The position numbers and the translations under genes are program-made. Source: Clostridiaceae bacterium (lineage in GTDB: Bacteria > Bacillota > Clostridia > Oscillospirales > Acutalibacteraceae). Taken from it: DNA of 35,353 bases. Every line of letters starts with the position of its first letter. The stretch's first letter is position 1. Positions 16,850 to 23,487 of this stretch are shown piece after piece. The notes below the pieces were generated by a model that saw nothing but the letters and a program-made list of their open reading frames with translations, was not told where the DNA came from and made no database searches. Location: positions 1 through 35,353 of the forward strand of contig JAEDIH010000004.1 of assembly GCA_016292575.1 (NCBI GenBank), written 5' to 3'.

Positions 16850-16878
16850 TTGACTTTTGTCGGGCGGCCGAGTATAAT
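16850..16878 (+). promoter_or_regulatory. Promoter of the putative antitoxin RNA (promoter repeat copy 1)
   Basis: TTGACT (16850-16855), 17-base spacer, TATAAT (16873-16878). About 30 bases around it (GCTTGACTTTTGTC, G/C, GGCGG...) are repeated almost exactly at 17178-17207. The start should be near 16885, and no open frame follows, so the product is an RNA. Confidence 0.75.
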
Positions 16879-16884
16879 ATAAAT

Positions 16885-16971
16885 GTAAAAGGGGTGCCGC
16901 GATAAGCGGTTTCTCCGGAATTTATGGTATTATTAAGAAACACCGCCAACTCCGAACCGGCGGTGTTTCTT
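16885..16971 (+). ncRNA. Putative antisense antitoxin RNA of a type I toxin-antitoxin locus
   Basis: Predicted transcript from the promoter at 16850-16878 to the hairpin ending at 16971, about 87 nt, with no usable open frame. It can form a small 5' hairpin (GCCGC-GATAA-GCGG, 16897-16909) and a strong 3' hairpin. It converges on the small toxin gene and would overlap the 3' end of its mRNA. This is the arrangement of TxpA/RatA and BsrG/SR4 in Bacillus. Boundaries are inferred from promoter and hairpin only. Confidence 0.6.
16935..16971. terminator. Shared bidirectional hairpin between toxin and antitoxin transcripts
   Basis: A perfect 13-bp stem, AAGAAACACCGCC (16935-16947) with GGCGGTGTTTCTT (16959-16971), around an 11-base loop. 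It lies between the convergent antitoxin RNA and toxin gene and can stop both, though the T-rich tails are short in both directions. Confidence 0.7.
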
Positions 16972-16988
16972 GCTTTATGCTAAGGAAC

Positions 16989-17084
16989 TTACTTCTGCTT
17001 ACTACTGAATATTAAGTAACAAACAGTGACGACGTTAACAAGTAACGTGAGAACTGCAATCAGTTCGGCGAGCGTTATTGTCAT
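16989..17084 (-). CDS. 31-residue hydrophobic peptide, putative holin-like type I toxin
   Basis: Small open frame of 31 codons plus stop, with a strong ribosome site (GGGAGGTGA, 17091-17099) placed six bases before the ATG at 17084. The peptide begins MTITLAELIAVLTLLVN, has one hydrophobic stretch over about residues 5-26, and ends in the polar tail SSKQK. This matches the "putative holin-like toxin" peptides of Firmicutes, which disturb the membrane when over-produced. The ribosome site is mirrored by CCTCCC just upstream in the mRNA, so a five-pair hairpin with a four-base loop can hide it (17094-17107), a hallmark of type I toxin mRNAs. An antisense RNA faces it from the left. Function is inferred. 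Confidence 0.75.
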   Translation of the reverse strand: MTITLAELIAVLTLLVNVVTVCYLIFSSKQK

Positions 17085-17138
17085 AGGTCATCACCTCCCT
17101 TGGGAGGAACCGCCTACCGTATATCCGGCACCGTGGAT

Positions 17139-17166
17139 ATCCTATCAAATTGTCGAAAGCTGTCAA
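17139..17166 (-). promoter_or_regulatory. Promoter of the small toxin gene
   Basis: On the minus strand, TTGACA (17161-17166), 16 bases, TAGGAT (17139-17144). Transcription should begin near 17132, leaving about 48 bases of leader that contain the self-pairing ribosome site. It is back-to-back with the promoter at 17179-17207, with 12 bases between the two -35 boxes. Confidence 0.65.
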
Positions 17167-17178
17167 CTAAAAGGGGGC

Positions 17179-17207
17179 TTGACTTTTGTCCGGCGGTCGG
17201 GTATCAT
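17179..17207 (+). promoter_or_regulatory. Promoter repeat copy 2, upstream of the lysR gene
   Basis: TTGACT (17179-17184), 17 bases, TATCAT (17202-17207). The surrounding 30 bases are nearly identical to the antitoxin promoter at 16850-16878, which points to duplication. Here it faces the LysR-type gene. The expected start near 17214 falls inside the left arm of the hairpin that follows. Confidence 0.6.
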
Positions 17208-17208
17208 G

Positions 17209-17245
17209 AAAGGGCAGCATCACATAGTTGCCCTTTTATTATTTT
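17209..17245 (+). terminator. Hairpin with T-rich tail in front of the lysR gene
   Basis: AAAGGGCA (17209-17216) pairs with TGCCCTTT (17229-17236), followed by TATTATTTTT. It has the form of an intrinsic terminator only 15 bases before the lysR start codon. A transcript starting at about 17214 would lack part of the left arm, so the hairpin would act mainly on RNA arriving from upstream, or be a remnant of a second antisense RNA. Confidence 0.5.
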
Positions 17246-17259
17246 TCACGGAGAAAACT

Positions 17260-18150
17260 ATGGACATTAAAAAGCTTGAAGTTTTCATCAATGCCGTTGA
17301 TCTCGGAAGTCTGACAAAGGTCGCCGAGGTAATGGGCTATACCCAATCGGGAATAACACACGTTATAAGCGCGCTTGAAAAGGAAATGGGCTTTTCCCTG
17401 CTCATAAGGAGCAGGAACGGCGTTTCCCCCACCCCCGAGGGCGCACGCCTCATTCCGTCAATCCGCGCAATACTCGTCCACTCCGGTCAGCTTGAAAAGG
17501 AAATTGCCCTTATCAGACAGCACAAAACCGGCGTTATCCGGGTTGCGGCATACGCAAGCATGCTCATGCACTGGCTTCCGCTTATTGTTAAAAAGTTTCA
17601 TGAAAAGTTTCCGGACATCGCCGTTGAGCTGAGCTCCTCAAGCATTGACGGAACCTATCAGATGCTCGAAGCCGGCGATATTGACCTTGCCTTTGCAAGC
17701 AGACAGAAAGCGTATCCGGATTTTGACTACATCCACCTGCGCAACGATTCGCTGCTTGCAATACTGCCGGATACCGAGGAAAACAAAAAGCTCAACTGCT
17801 TTCCGATAAGCCTTTACGAGGGCAAGGACTTCATAATGCCGTATTTCGGCTTTGACAAGGATATTCTCTGCGTTTTTGAGCGCGAGGGAGTCATGCCGAA
17901 TATTGAGCCGACCTATGTTGATGATCAAACGGTCATCATCATGGTTGAGCACAAAATGGGAATAAGTATGCTCTCCGAGCTTGTTATGCAAGGCAACACA
18001 AACAGCGTTATTTCCCTGCCCGTTGTTCCCGAGGCTCACCGCGAACTTGTTATCGGACTGAAATCATTAAAAACCGCTTCGCTTCATGTCCGCGAATTCA
18101 TAAGCTGCGCAAAGGAAACCCTTGCGGAAATTTACGGTGACGAAAGATAA
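17260..18150 (+). CDS. LysR-family transcriptional regulator
   Basis: A 296-residue LysR-type DNA-binding regulator. The N-terminal winged helix-turn-helix spans about residues 1-62 (MDIKKLEVFINAVDLGSLT, then YTQSGITHVISALEKEMG and the TPEGARLIP end). The remainder fits the periplasmic-binding-like effector domain (VRVAAYASMLMHWLPLIVKKF-type start at about 88; DDQTVIIMVEHKMGISMLSE near 225). The start at ATG 17260 follows CACGGAG and gives the normal family length. The frame stays open upstream through the toxin promoter region without a ribosome site. The liv-type transporter genes lie downstream on the same strand, so they are candidate targets, but the effector is unknown. Confidence 0.92.
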   Translation: MDIKKLEVFINAVDLGSLTKVAEVMGYTQSGITHVISALEKEMGFSLLIRSRNGVSPTPEGARLIPSIRAILVHSGQLEKEIALIRQHKTGVIRVAAYASMLMHWLPLIVKKFHEKFPDIAVELSSSSIDGTYQMLEAGDIDLAFASRQKAYPDFDYIHLRNDSLLAILPDTEENKKLNCFPISLYEGKDFIMPYFGFDKDILCVFEREGVMPNIEPTYVDDQTVIIMVEHKMGISMLSELVMQGNTNSVISLPVVPEAHRELVIGLKSLKTASLHVREFISCAKETLAEIYGDER

Positions 18151-18180
18151 GTGTCAACTATTCCGAGCAGTACGCTATAC

Positions 18181-18195
18181 ATTACATATTGTAAT
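18181..18195. promoter_or_regulatory. Palindrome of LysR-box form (possible operator)
   Basis: ATTACA-TAT-TGTAAT is a perfect inverted repeat that contains the T-N11-A pattern of LysR-family sites. It lies 30 bases after the lysR stop codon and about 160 bases before the livK -35 box, which is distant for direct activation. Use by the adjacent regulator is inference. Confidence 0.4.
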
Positions 18196-18225
18196 ATTTA
18201 CACTTTAAAGCAGCAATTTGCTTTG

Positions 18226-18270
18226 GCGGCTTATCAGGACTGTTAACGGTTCGATATGCCGCTGTTTTTT
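18226..18270 (+). terminator. Rho-independent terminator of lysR
   Basis: Stem GCGGC-T-TATC (18226-18235) with GATA-T-GCCGC (18253-18262), one T-T mismatch, followed by TGTTTTTT (18263-18270). It separates lysR transcription from the transporter operon. Confidence 0.75.
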
Positions 18271-18351
18271 GTGCATTATGCTGTATTAACTGTTGAATTT
18301 TTGGTGTTTTAGTGCAAAAGACAGAAAAATTATAACCTTTAATGAACCTTA

Positions 18352-18380
18352 TTGACAATTAAAAAATGTAATGCTATAAT
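18352..18380 (+). promoter_or_regulatory. Consensus sigma-A promoter of the transporter operon
   Basis: TTGACA (18352-18357), 17 bases, TATAAT (18375-18380): a perfect consensus. The start should be near 18387, giving a leader of about 85 bases to the binding-protein gene. Confidence 0.9.
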
Positions 18381-18400
18381 TCTTTCAACATACCGATAGA

Positions 18401-18430
18401 GGAGCCTGCGGGGTTACCCGCAAAAGTTCC
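18401..18430 (+). promoter_or_regulatory. Two-tier hairpin in the binding-protein leader
   Basis: The inner stem TGCGGG (18407-18412) / CCCGCA (18417-18422) sits in a GTTA loop, and the outer stem is GGAGC (18401-18405) / GTTCC (18426-18430) with one G-T pair. It has no T-run and no overlap with the ribosome site at about 18455-18461. I do not recognise it as a known riboswitch; it may simply protect the mRNA 5' end. Confidence 0.45.
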
Positions 18431-18471
18431 CTTAGATATGAAAACAAAAGTTCAGAAAGGACGAATTATCA

Positions 18472-19677
18472 ATGAAAACCTTCAAAAGAGTTATGGCTCT
18501 TGTAATGGTCGCCGCTCTTTGCCTTGTCTGCTTTGCAGCCTGCGGCGGCACAAAGGATGAAACAACAACAGCTCCCGCTTCGGACGGCAGCTCAAGTGCT
18601 CCTGCGGCAGACGGCGCAGCTTTCAAGATCGGTTCAACCGGACCGCTCACCGGCGAGGCCGCAATTTACGGCACCGCAGTTATGAACGCGGCAAAGATTG
18701 CCGTTGACGAAATCAACGCCGAGGGCAAAATCAAGTTTGAGTTCAAGGGCGAAGATGACGTTGCAGACGGCGAAACCGCTGTTAATGCTTACAACAAGCT
18801 TCTCGACTGGGGTATGCAGATCCTTATGGGTCCCGTTACCACAGGTTCTTCAATCGCTGTTGGTGCAAAGAGCTATGAAGACAGAGTTTTCTCGCTCACT
18901 CCGTCAGGTTCCTCAACCGACATCATTGACGGCAAGGACAACTTCTTCCAGGTTTGCTTCACCGACCCCAACCAGGGCACAGGTTCAGCCGACTACATGG
19001 CAGAAAACATGAAGGACACCAAGGTTGCCGTTATCTATCGTAACGATGACGCATATTCACAGGGAATCCACGACACATTTGTTAAGGAAGCAAAGGCCAA
19101 GGGCGTTGAGGTTGTTTATGAGGGCACCTTCACCAAGGACACCGCAACAGACTTCTCCGTTCAGCTCACCGCTGCCAAGAATGCAAAGGCTGACACCATC
19201 TTCCTTCCCATCTACTATCAGCCCGCGTCAGTCATCCTCAAGCAGGCTAACGACATGGGTTATAAGCCGACCTTCTTCGGTGTTGACGGCATGGACGGTA
19301 TCCTTACCATGGAAGGCTTTGACGCCAAGCTTGCCGAAGGCGTAATGCTCCTTACTCCTTTCTCAGCCGATGCTGACGACGCTAAGACCCAGGCTTTCGT
19401 CAAGAAGTATAAGGAAGCTTATGGCGACACTCCGAACCAGTTCGCTGCTGACGCTTATGACGGAATCTATATCATTGCGGACGCTCTTCAGAAAGCAGGC
19501 TGCACTCCTGATATGTCTGCTAAGGAAATCTGCGAAAAGCTCATTGAAGTTATGCCGACCCTCAAGTTTGACGGTCTTACCGGCGAGGGTATGACCTGGT
19601 CAAAGACCGGTGAGGTTTCAAAGGCTCCGCGCGCAGTTGTTATCAAAGACGGCGTATATGTTACTCCCGGCAAATAA
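18472..19677 (+). CDS. livK: ABC transporter substrate-binding lipoprotein, branched-chain amino-acid type (LivK-like)
   Basis: A 401-residue extracellular binding protein. The signal peptide (residues 1-23) ends in a lipobox-like FAAC with Cys24 as the lipidated residue, followed by a Ser/Thr/Ala-rich linker to about 48. The mature domain starts FKIGSTGPLTGEAAIYG, typical of periplasmic-binding fold type I proteins for leucine, isoleucine, valine and related compounds. PVTTGSSIAVG and FFGVDGMDGIL are ligand-pocket regions of the family. The ribosome site AGAAAGGA precedes the ATG. It is first in the operon, with a terminator behind it, so binding protein should be made in excess over the permease. 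The exact ligand cannot be read. Confidence 0.93.
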   Translation: MKTFKRVMALVMVAALCLVCFAACGGTKDETTTAPASDGSSSAPAADGAAFKIGSTGPLTGEAAIYGTAVMNAAKIAVDEINAEGKIKFEFKGEDDVADGETAVNAYNKLLDWGMQILMGPVTTGSSIAVGAKSYEDRVFSLTPSGSSTDIIDGKDNFFQVCFTDPNQGTGSADYMAENMKDTKVAVIYRNDDAYSQGIHDTFVKEAKAKGVEVVYEGTFTKDTATDFSVQLTAAKNAKADTIFLPIYYQPASVILKQANDMGYKPTFFGVDGMDGILTMEGFDAKLAEGVMLLTPFSADADDAKTQAFVKKYKEAYGDTPNQFAADAYDGIYIIADALQKAGCTPDMSAKEICEKLIEVMPTLKFDGLTGEGMTWSKTGEVSKAPRAVVIKDGVYVTPGK

Positions 19678-19712
19678 TTAAGACTGCTTTTCTCCTCTTT
19701 ATATTAAAAAGC

Positions 19713-19754
19713 GCCGACCGTCCGAGCATCCCTATTCGGCGGTCGGCATTTTTT
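19713..19754 (+). terminator. Terminator between the binding-protein and permease genes
   Basis: GCCGACCG-T-CCG (19713-19724) pairs with CGG-CGGTCGGC (19737-19747) with one bulge, followed by ATTTTTT. Partial read-through would give high binding protein and lower permease levels, a usual arrangement in such transporters. Confidence 0.85.
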
Positions 19755-19766
19755 AAGGGATAAAGT

Positions 19767-19820
19767 TTGAGGTTTCTGAAAACCGCCCGTATAAAAACCG
19801 AGGGTTTTCAGAGACCTCAA
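19767..19820. repeat. 18-bp inverted repeat in the livK-livH gap
   Basis: Arms 19767-19784 (TTGAGGTTTCTGAAAACC) and 19803-19820 are complementary except for one G-T pair, with an 18-base loop. No T-run follows on the plus strand, so it is not an ordinary terminator of this transcript. It could stabilise the downstream mRNA after cleavage, or be a small mobile repeat. Confidence 0.7.
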
Positions 19821-19842
19821 GAAAAAAACGACAAAGCAAATG

Positions 19843-19872
19843 TTTTAAACGCCTGTTATCTGACGTTTAAAA
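19843..19872 (+). repeat. AT-rich hairpin before livH
   Basis: TTTTAAACG (19843-19851) pairs with CGTTTAAAA (19864-19872) around a 12-base loop, ending 26 bases before the livH start codon and 15 before its GAGGTG ribosome site. It may shape the start of the processed permease message. No promoter of good quality was found in this gap. Confidence 0.5.
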
Positions 19873-19898
19873 ATAAGTATCAAATCGAGGTGTGTTAA

Positions 19899-20777
19899 AT
19901 GGAGTTTCTTTCATATTTAATCAGCGGAATCAGCCTCGGAAGCGTTTATGCGATCATCGCCCTCGGCTACACAATGGTTTACGGCATTGCAAAAATGCTG
20001 AACTTTGCCCACGGCGACGTTATCATGATCGGCGGCTATATTTCATATATCACCGTTTCATCGCTGAATGTTCCCGGCTGGCTTTCGGTAATTATCGCAA
20101 TGATCGTCTGCACAATTTTGGGCATTGTTATTGAGGGTCTTGCATATAAACCGCTGCGTTCCGCTCCGTCGCTTGCGGTTCTCATCACGGCTATCGGCGT
20201 TTCATATTTTCTTCAGAACTCCGCCCTGCTCATCTGGGGTGCAGATCCGAAAACCTATAAGCCCCTTGTTGACGGCAACTTCAAGCTTTTCGACGGTCAG
20301 CTTTCAGTCTCATATGTTTCACTTCTGACCATTGTTGCCTGCATAGTTATCATGATAGTCCTCTCCCTCTTCACCTCAAAAAGCAAAATGGGCAAGGCAA
20401 TGCGTGCCTGCTCTGAGGATAAGGGTGCAGCCCAGCTAATGGGTATCAATGTTAACTTTACAATTTCCGTCACTTTTGCAATCGGCTCTGCCCTTGCTGC
20501 AATAGCCGGCGTACTTCTTCTTTCGTCCTATCCGTCACTTATGCCGACAACCGGCTCAATGCCCGGCATTAAGGCGTTTACTGCGGCTGTTTTCGGCGGA
20601 ATCGGTTCAATTCCCGGCGCTTTCCTCGGCGGCATTCTCCTCGGCGTTATCGAGTCGTTTGCCAAAGCATATATTTCAACTCAGCTTGCAAACTCCATTG
20701 TTTTTGCTGTTTTGATCATCGTGCTTCTTGTCCGTCCAACGGGACTTCTCGGTAAGCGTATTCAGGAAAAGGTTTAA
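19899..20777 (+). CDS. livH: Branched-chain amino-acid type ABC permease (LivH-like)
   Basis: A 292-residue integral membrane permease with about eight hydrophobic segments. The start SYLISGISLGSVYAIIALGYTMVYGIAKMLNFAHGDVIMIGGY is the family signature. The ATPase-contact region is near KMGKAMRACSEDKGAAQLMGIN (about 164-185), and the repeat PGIKAFTAAVFGGIGSIPGAFLGG lies near the end. GAGGTG precedes the start. It pairs with the LivM-like subunit to form the channel. Confidence 0.95.
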   Translation: MEFLSYLISGISLGSVYAIIALGYTMVYGIAKMLNFAHGDVIMIGGYISYITVSSLNVPGWLSVIIAMIVCTILGIVIEGLAYKPLRSAPSLAVLITAIGVSYFLQNSALLIWGADPKTYKPLVDGNFKLFDGQLSVSYVSLLTIVACIVIMIVLSLFTSKSKMGKAMRACSEDKGAAQLMGINVNFTISVTFAIGSALAAIAGVLLLSSYPSLMPTTGSMPGIKAFTAAVFGGIGSIPGAFLGGILLGVIESFAKAYISTQLANSIVFAVLIIVLLVRPTGLLGKRIQEKV

Positions 20778-20790
20778 AGGGGGGTCTGAT

Positions 20791-21867
20791 ATGAGTAAAA
20801 CTATAAATATGAAAAAAGGCTCCATTAGAAACATCATCACCTACGCTTTGGTCATTGTTTCCTTTGTCCTTGTTACTGTTTTTTCAAAGGCAGGACTTCT
20901 CAGCCGCTCCGCTCAGGGACTTCTGGTTCCCGTTTGCTGCTATATCGTAATGGCAATCTCGCTGAACCTCACCGTCGGCGTTCTCGGCGAACTGAGTCTC
21001 GGTCATGCAGGCTTCATGAGCATCGGCGCATTCACCGGCGTCATTGTTTCAATGAGTCTCCAAGCCGCAATTCCGAGCGTTGCTCTGAGGCTCCTTATTG
21101 CAATTCTTTCCGGCATGATAACGGCCGCCGTTGCGGGCTTCCTTATCGGTATTCCGGTTCTGAAGCTTCGCGGCGACTACCTTGCCATAGTTACCCTTGC
21201 TTTCGGTGAGATCATCAAAGAGCTTATTAACTGTCTGCTTGTCGGCATTGACGAAAACGGTCTGCACTTCATTTTCAACCCCACAGGAACAAAAAGTGCC
21301 GATGACCTCGGTCTTTCGGAAACGGGCAGGGTACTCATCAAGGGTGCGCAGGGTGCAACAGGCACGCAAACGATTGCAAACTTTACCGCCGGCTTCATTC
21401 TCATTATTGTGGCTCTGATAATTGTTCTCAACTTTGTTAACAGCCGTACAGGTCGTGCGGTTCTTGCCATCCGCGACAACAGAATTGCAGCCGAATCCTG
21501 CGGCATAAACATCACAAAATATAAGATGATTGCTTTTGTAATTTCCGCTTCGATTGCAGGCGCGGCAGGCGCACTTTACGGAATGAACTATTCAAACCTT
21601 ACCTCGGCAAAGTTCGATTTCAACACGTCCATTCTTATACTCGTCTTTGTCGTCCTCGGCGGACTCGGAAATATGCTCGGTTCAATCATAGCGGCAACTG
21701 TTCTGTATGTTCTGCCCGAAGCACTGCGCGAGTTTTCCGACTACAGAATGCTCATGTATGCTATAGTTCTTATCCTTGTTATGCTTGCAACCAACAACCC
21801 GGCAGTCAAAAATCTTTTCATGAAGATAATTCCCGGTAAAAAGAAAAAGGAGGGAGCCGCGAAATGA
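20791..21867 (+). CDS. livM: Branched-chain amino-acid type ABC permease (LivM-like)
   Basis: The second permease subunit, 358 residues, with many hydrophobic segments. Family blocks are LTVGVLGELSLGHAGFMSIGAF, LRGDYLAIVTLAFGEII and GRAVLAIRDNRIAAESCGINITKYK (cytoplasmic loop), then VFVVLGGLGNMLGSIIAA. The start is ATG 20791, after AAAGGGGGGT. An upstream in-frame ATG at 20728 is inside livH. The end, a lysine-rich tail, overlaps livG by ATGA. Confidence 0.95.
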   Translation: MSKTINMKKGSIRNIITYALVIVSFVLVTVFSKAGLLSRSAQGLLVPVCCYIVMAISLNLTVGVLGELSLGHAGFMSIGAFTGVIVSMSLQAAIPSVALRLLIAILSGMITAAVAGFLIGIPVLKLRGDYLAIVTLAFGEIIKELINCLLVGIDENGLHFIFNPTGTKSADDLGLSETGRVLIKGAQGATGTQTIANFTAGFILIIVALIIVLNFVNSRTGRAVLAIRDNRIAAESCGINITKYKMIAFVISASIAGAAGALYGMNYSNLTSAKFDFNTSILILVFVVLGGLGNMLGSIIAATVLYVLPEALREFSDYRMLMYAIVLILVMLATNNPAVKNLFMKIIPGKKKKEGAAK

Positions 21868-22712
21868 AAAACTTTGAAAAAGGCAACATGGTTCCCGTTC
21901 CGAGCCATTCGATAATTCCCGAAAGAGATGTCGGTGAAACTCCGGTTCTCGAATGTATCCACCTCGGAATCGACTTCGGCGGTCTTCGCGCTGTTGATGA
22001 CTTCAACTTTACCATCGGCAAGACGGAAATTGCAGGTCTTATCGGTCCGAATGGTGCCGGAAAAACCACAATTTTCAACCTGCTGACAAAGGTGTATACC
22101 CCGACAAGGGGAACAATCATCATCAACGGCATGGATACCTCCGGAAAAAACACCGTTCAGATCAACAAGATGGGTGTTGCAAGAACATTCCAGAACATCC
22201 GCCTTTTCTCAAACCTTTCCGTTGAGGACAATGTAAGAATCGGTCTCCACAATCAGGAAAAATACTCCACTCTTTCCGGCGTTCTTCGTCTCCCGTCCTA
22301 CTGGAAAAAGGAAAAGGCCATGCACGAAAGAGCCATGGAGCTGCTTTCAATCTTCGGAATGGAGGACGTTGCCGATTGGAAAGCCGGTTCGCTCCCCTAC
22401 GGCGCGCAAAGACGTCTTGAAATTGTCCGCGCGCTTGCAACCGATCCAAAGCTTCTTCTGCTTGACGAGCCGGCGGCCGGTATGAACCCGAACGAAACAG
22501 CCGACCTGATGGAGAACATTGTTAAAATCCGTGACACGTTCAAAATTGCCGTTCTCCTCATTGAGCACGATATGAATCTTGTTATGGGTATCTGCGAAGG
22601 CATTTGCGTTCTGAACTTCGGTCAGATTATTGCGAAGGGTACAGCGCAGGAGATCCAGTCCAACCCGGCCGTTATCGAAGCTTACCTCGGCAACAAGAAA
22701 AAGGAGGACTGA
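21864..22712 (+). CDS. livG: ABC transporter ATP-binding protein (LivG-like)
   Basis: A 282-residue ATPase. Walker A is GPNGAGKTT (about 61-69), Walker B is KLLLLDEPAAGMNP, and the H-loop is LLIEHDMNLVM. The signature region reads LPYGAQRRLEIVRAL, the usual LivG variant of LSGGQ. About 27 extra residues precede the ABC core (MKNFEKGNMVPVPSHSI...), a longer N-terminus than typical. It overlaps livM by four bases and is followed by livF after four. Confidence 0.95.
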   Translation: MKNFEKGNMVPVPSHSIIPERDVGETPVLECIHLGIDFGGLRAVDDFNFTIGKTEIAGLIGPNGAGKTTIFNLLTKVYTPTRGTIIINGMDTSGKNTVQINKMGVARTFQNIRLFSNLSVEDNVRIGLHNQEKYSTLSGVLRLPSYWKKEKAMHERAMELLSIFGMEDVADWKAGSLPYGAQRRLEIVRALATDPKLLLLDEPAAGMNPNETADLMENIVKIRDTFKIAVLLIEHDMNLVMGICEGICVLNFGQIIAKGTAQEIQSNPAVIEAYLGNKKKED

Positions 22713-22716
22713 TAAA

Positions 22717-23421
22717 ATGGCAATGTTAAAGGTTGACAACATCAATGTCTATTACGGCAGTATCCACGCCATCAAGGATATCAGCTTTGAGGTTGAGCAG
22801 GGCGAAATCGTGACCCTCATCGGCGCAAACGGTGCAGGAAAAAGCACAACGCTCCAGACGGTTTCCGGACTTCTTCGTTCAAAGACCGGCTCCATAACCT
22901 TCCTCGGCGAGCGCATTGACAATGTTCCGGCGCACAAGCTTGTTGCAAAGGGACTTGCTCAGGTTCCGGAGGGCAGACGAATTTTTCTTCAGATGTCCGT
23001 TATGGAGAACCTGCAGATGGGTGCTTACACGAGCAAGGGCGACACAAAGGACGACCTTGAAAACGTTTTTGAGCGTTTCCCCCGCCTTAAGGAGAGGAAG
23101 AACCAGATTGCCGGAACGCTTTCCGGCGGCGAACAGCAGATGCTTGCAATGGGTCGTGCTTTGATGAGCCGCCCGAAGCTTATGATGCTTGACGAGCCGT
23201 CAATGGGTCTTGCTCCTATCCTTGTTGAGCAGATTTTTGATATTATCAAGGAGCTTCACAAGGCAGGCACAACTATCCTCCTTGTTGAGCAGAACGCTGA
23301 AATGGCGCTTCAGGTTGCGAACAGAGCCTATGTTCTTGAGTCGGGCAGAATCACCCTCACCGGAACGGGTGCAGAGCTTGCAGCAAGCGACCAGATTAAG
23401 AAAGCCTATCTCGGCGGCTGA
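22717..23421 (+). CDS. livF: ABC transporter ATP-binding protein (LivF-like)
   Basis: The second ATPase of the transporter, 234 residues. Walker A GANGAGKST is at about 36-44, the signature is LSGGEQQMLAMGRAL, and Walker B is KLMMLDEPSMGLAP. QVPEGRRIF is a LivF-specific block. The start at ATG 22717 (MAMLKVDNINVYYG) follows AAAGGAGG. The longer frame from 22630 overlaps livG and has no support. It is the last gene of the operon and is followed by a strong terminator. Confidence 0.95.
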   Translation: MAMLKVDNINVYYGSIHAIKDISFEVEQGEIVTLIGANGAGKSTTLQTVSGLLRSKTGSITFLGERIDNVPAHKLVAKGLAQVPEGRRIFLQMSVMENLQMGAYTSKGDTKDDLENVFERFPRLKERKNQIAGTLSGGEQQMLAMGRALMSRPKLMMLDEPSMGLAPILVEQIFDIIKELHKAGTTILLVEQNAEMALQVANRAYVLESGRITLTGTGAELAASDQIKKAYLGG

Positions 23422-23439
23422 TACCGTTATAATACATTA

Positions 23440-23478
23440 CCCCCGAAGAAGTTCAGAACGCTTCTTCGGGGGTTGTTG
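23440..23478 (+). terminator. Terminator of the transporter operon
   Basis: A perfect 12-bp stem CCCCCGAAGAAG (23440-23451) / CTTCTTCGGGGG (23461-23472), then TTGTTG. The gene to the right is convergent and ends at 23488, so the hairpin may serve both strands. Confidence 0.85.
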
Positions 23479-23487
23479 TATTTATAC

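Noticed and set aside
17026..17259. N-terminal extension of the LysR protein by 78 residues
   Set aside because: The extension runs through the toxin ribosome site and divergent promoters, has no ribosome site, and would make the regulator longer than the family. The start at 17260 has CACGGAG and the normal beginning.
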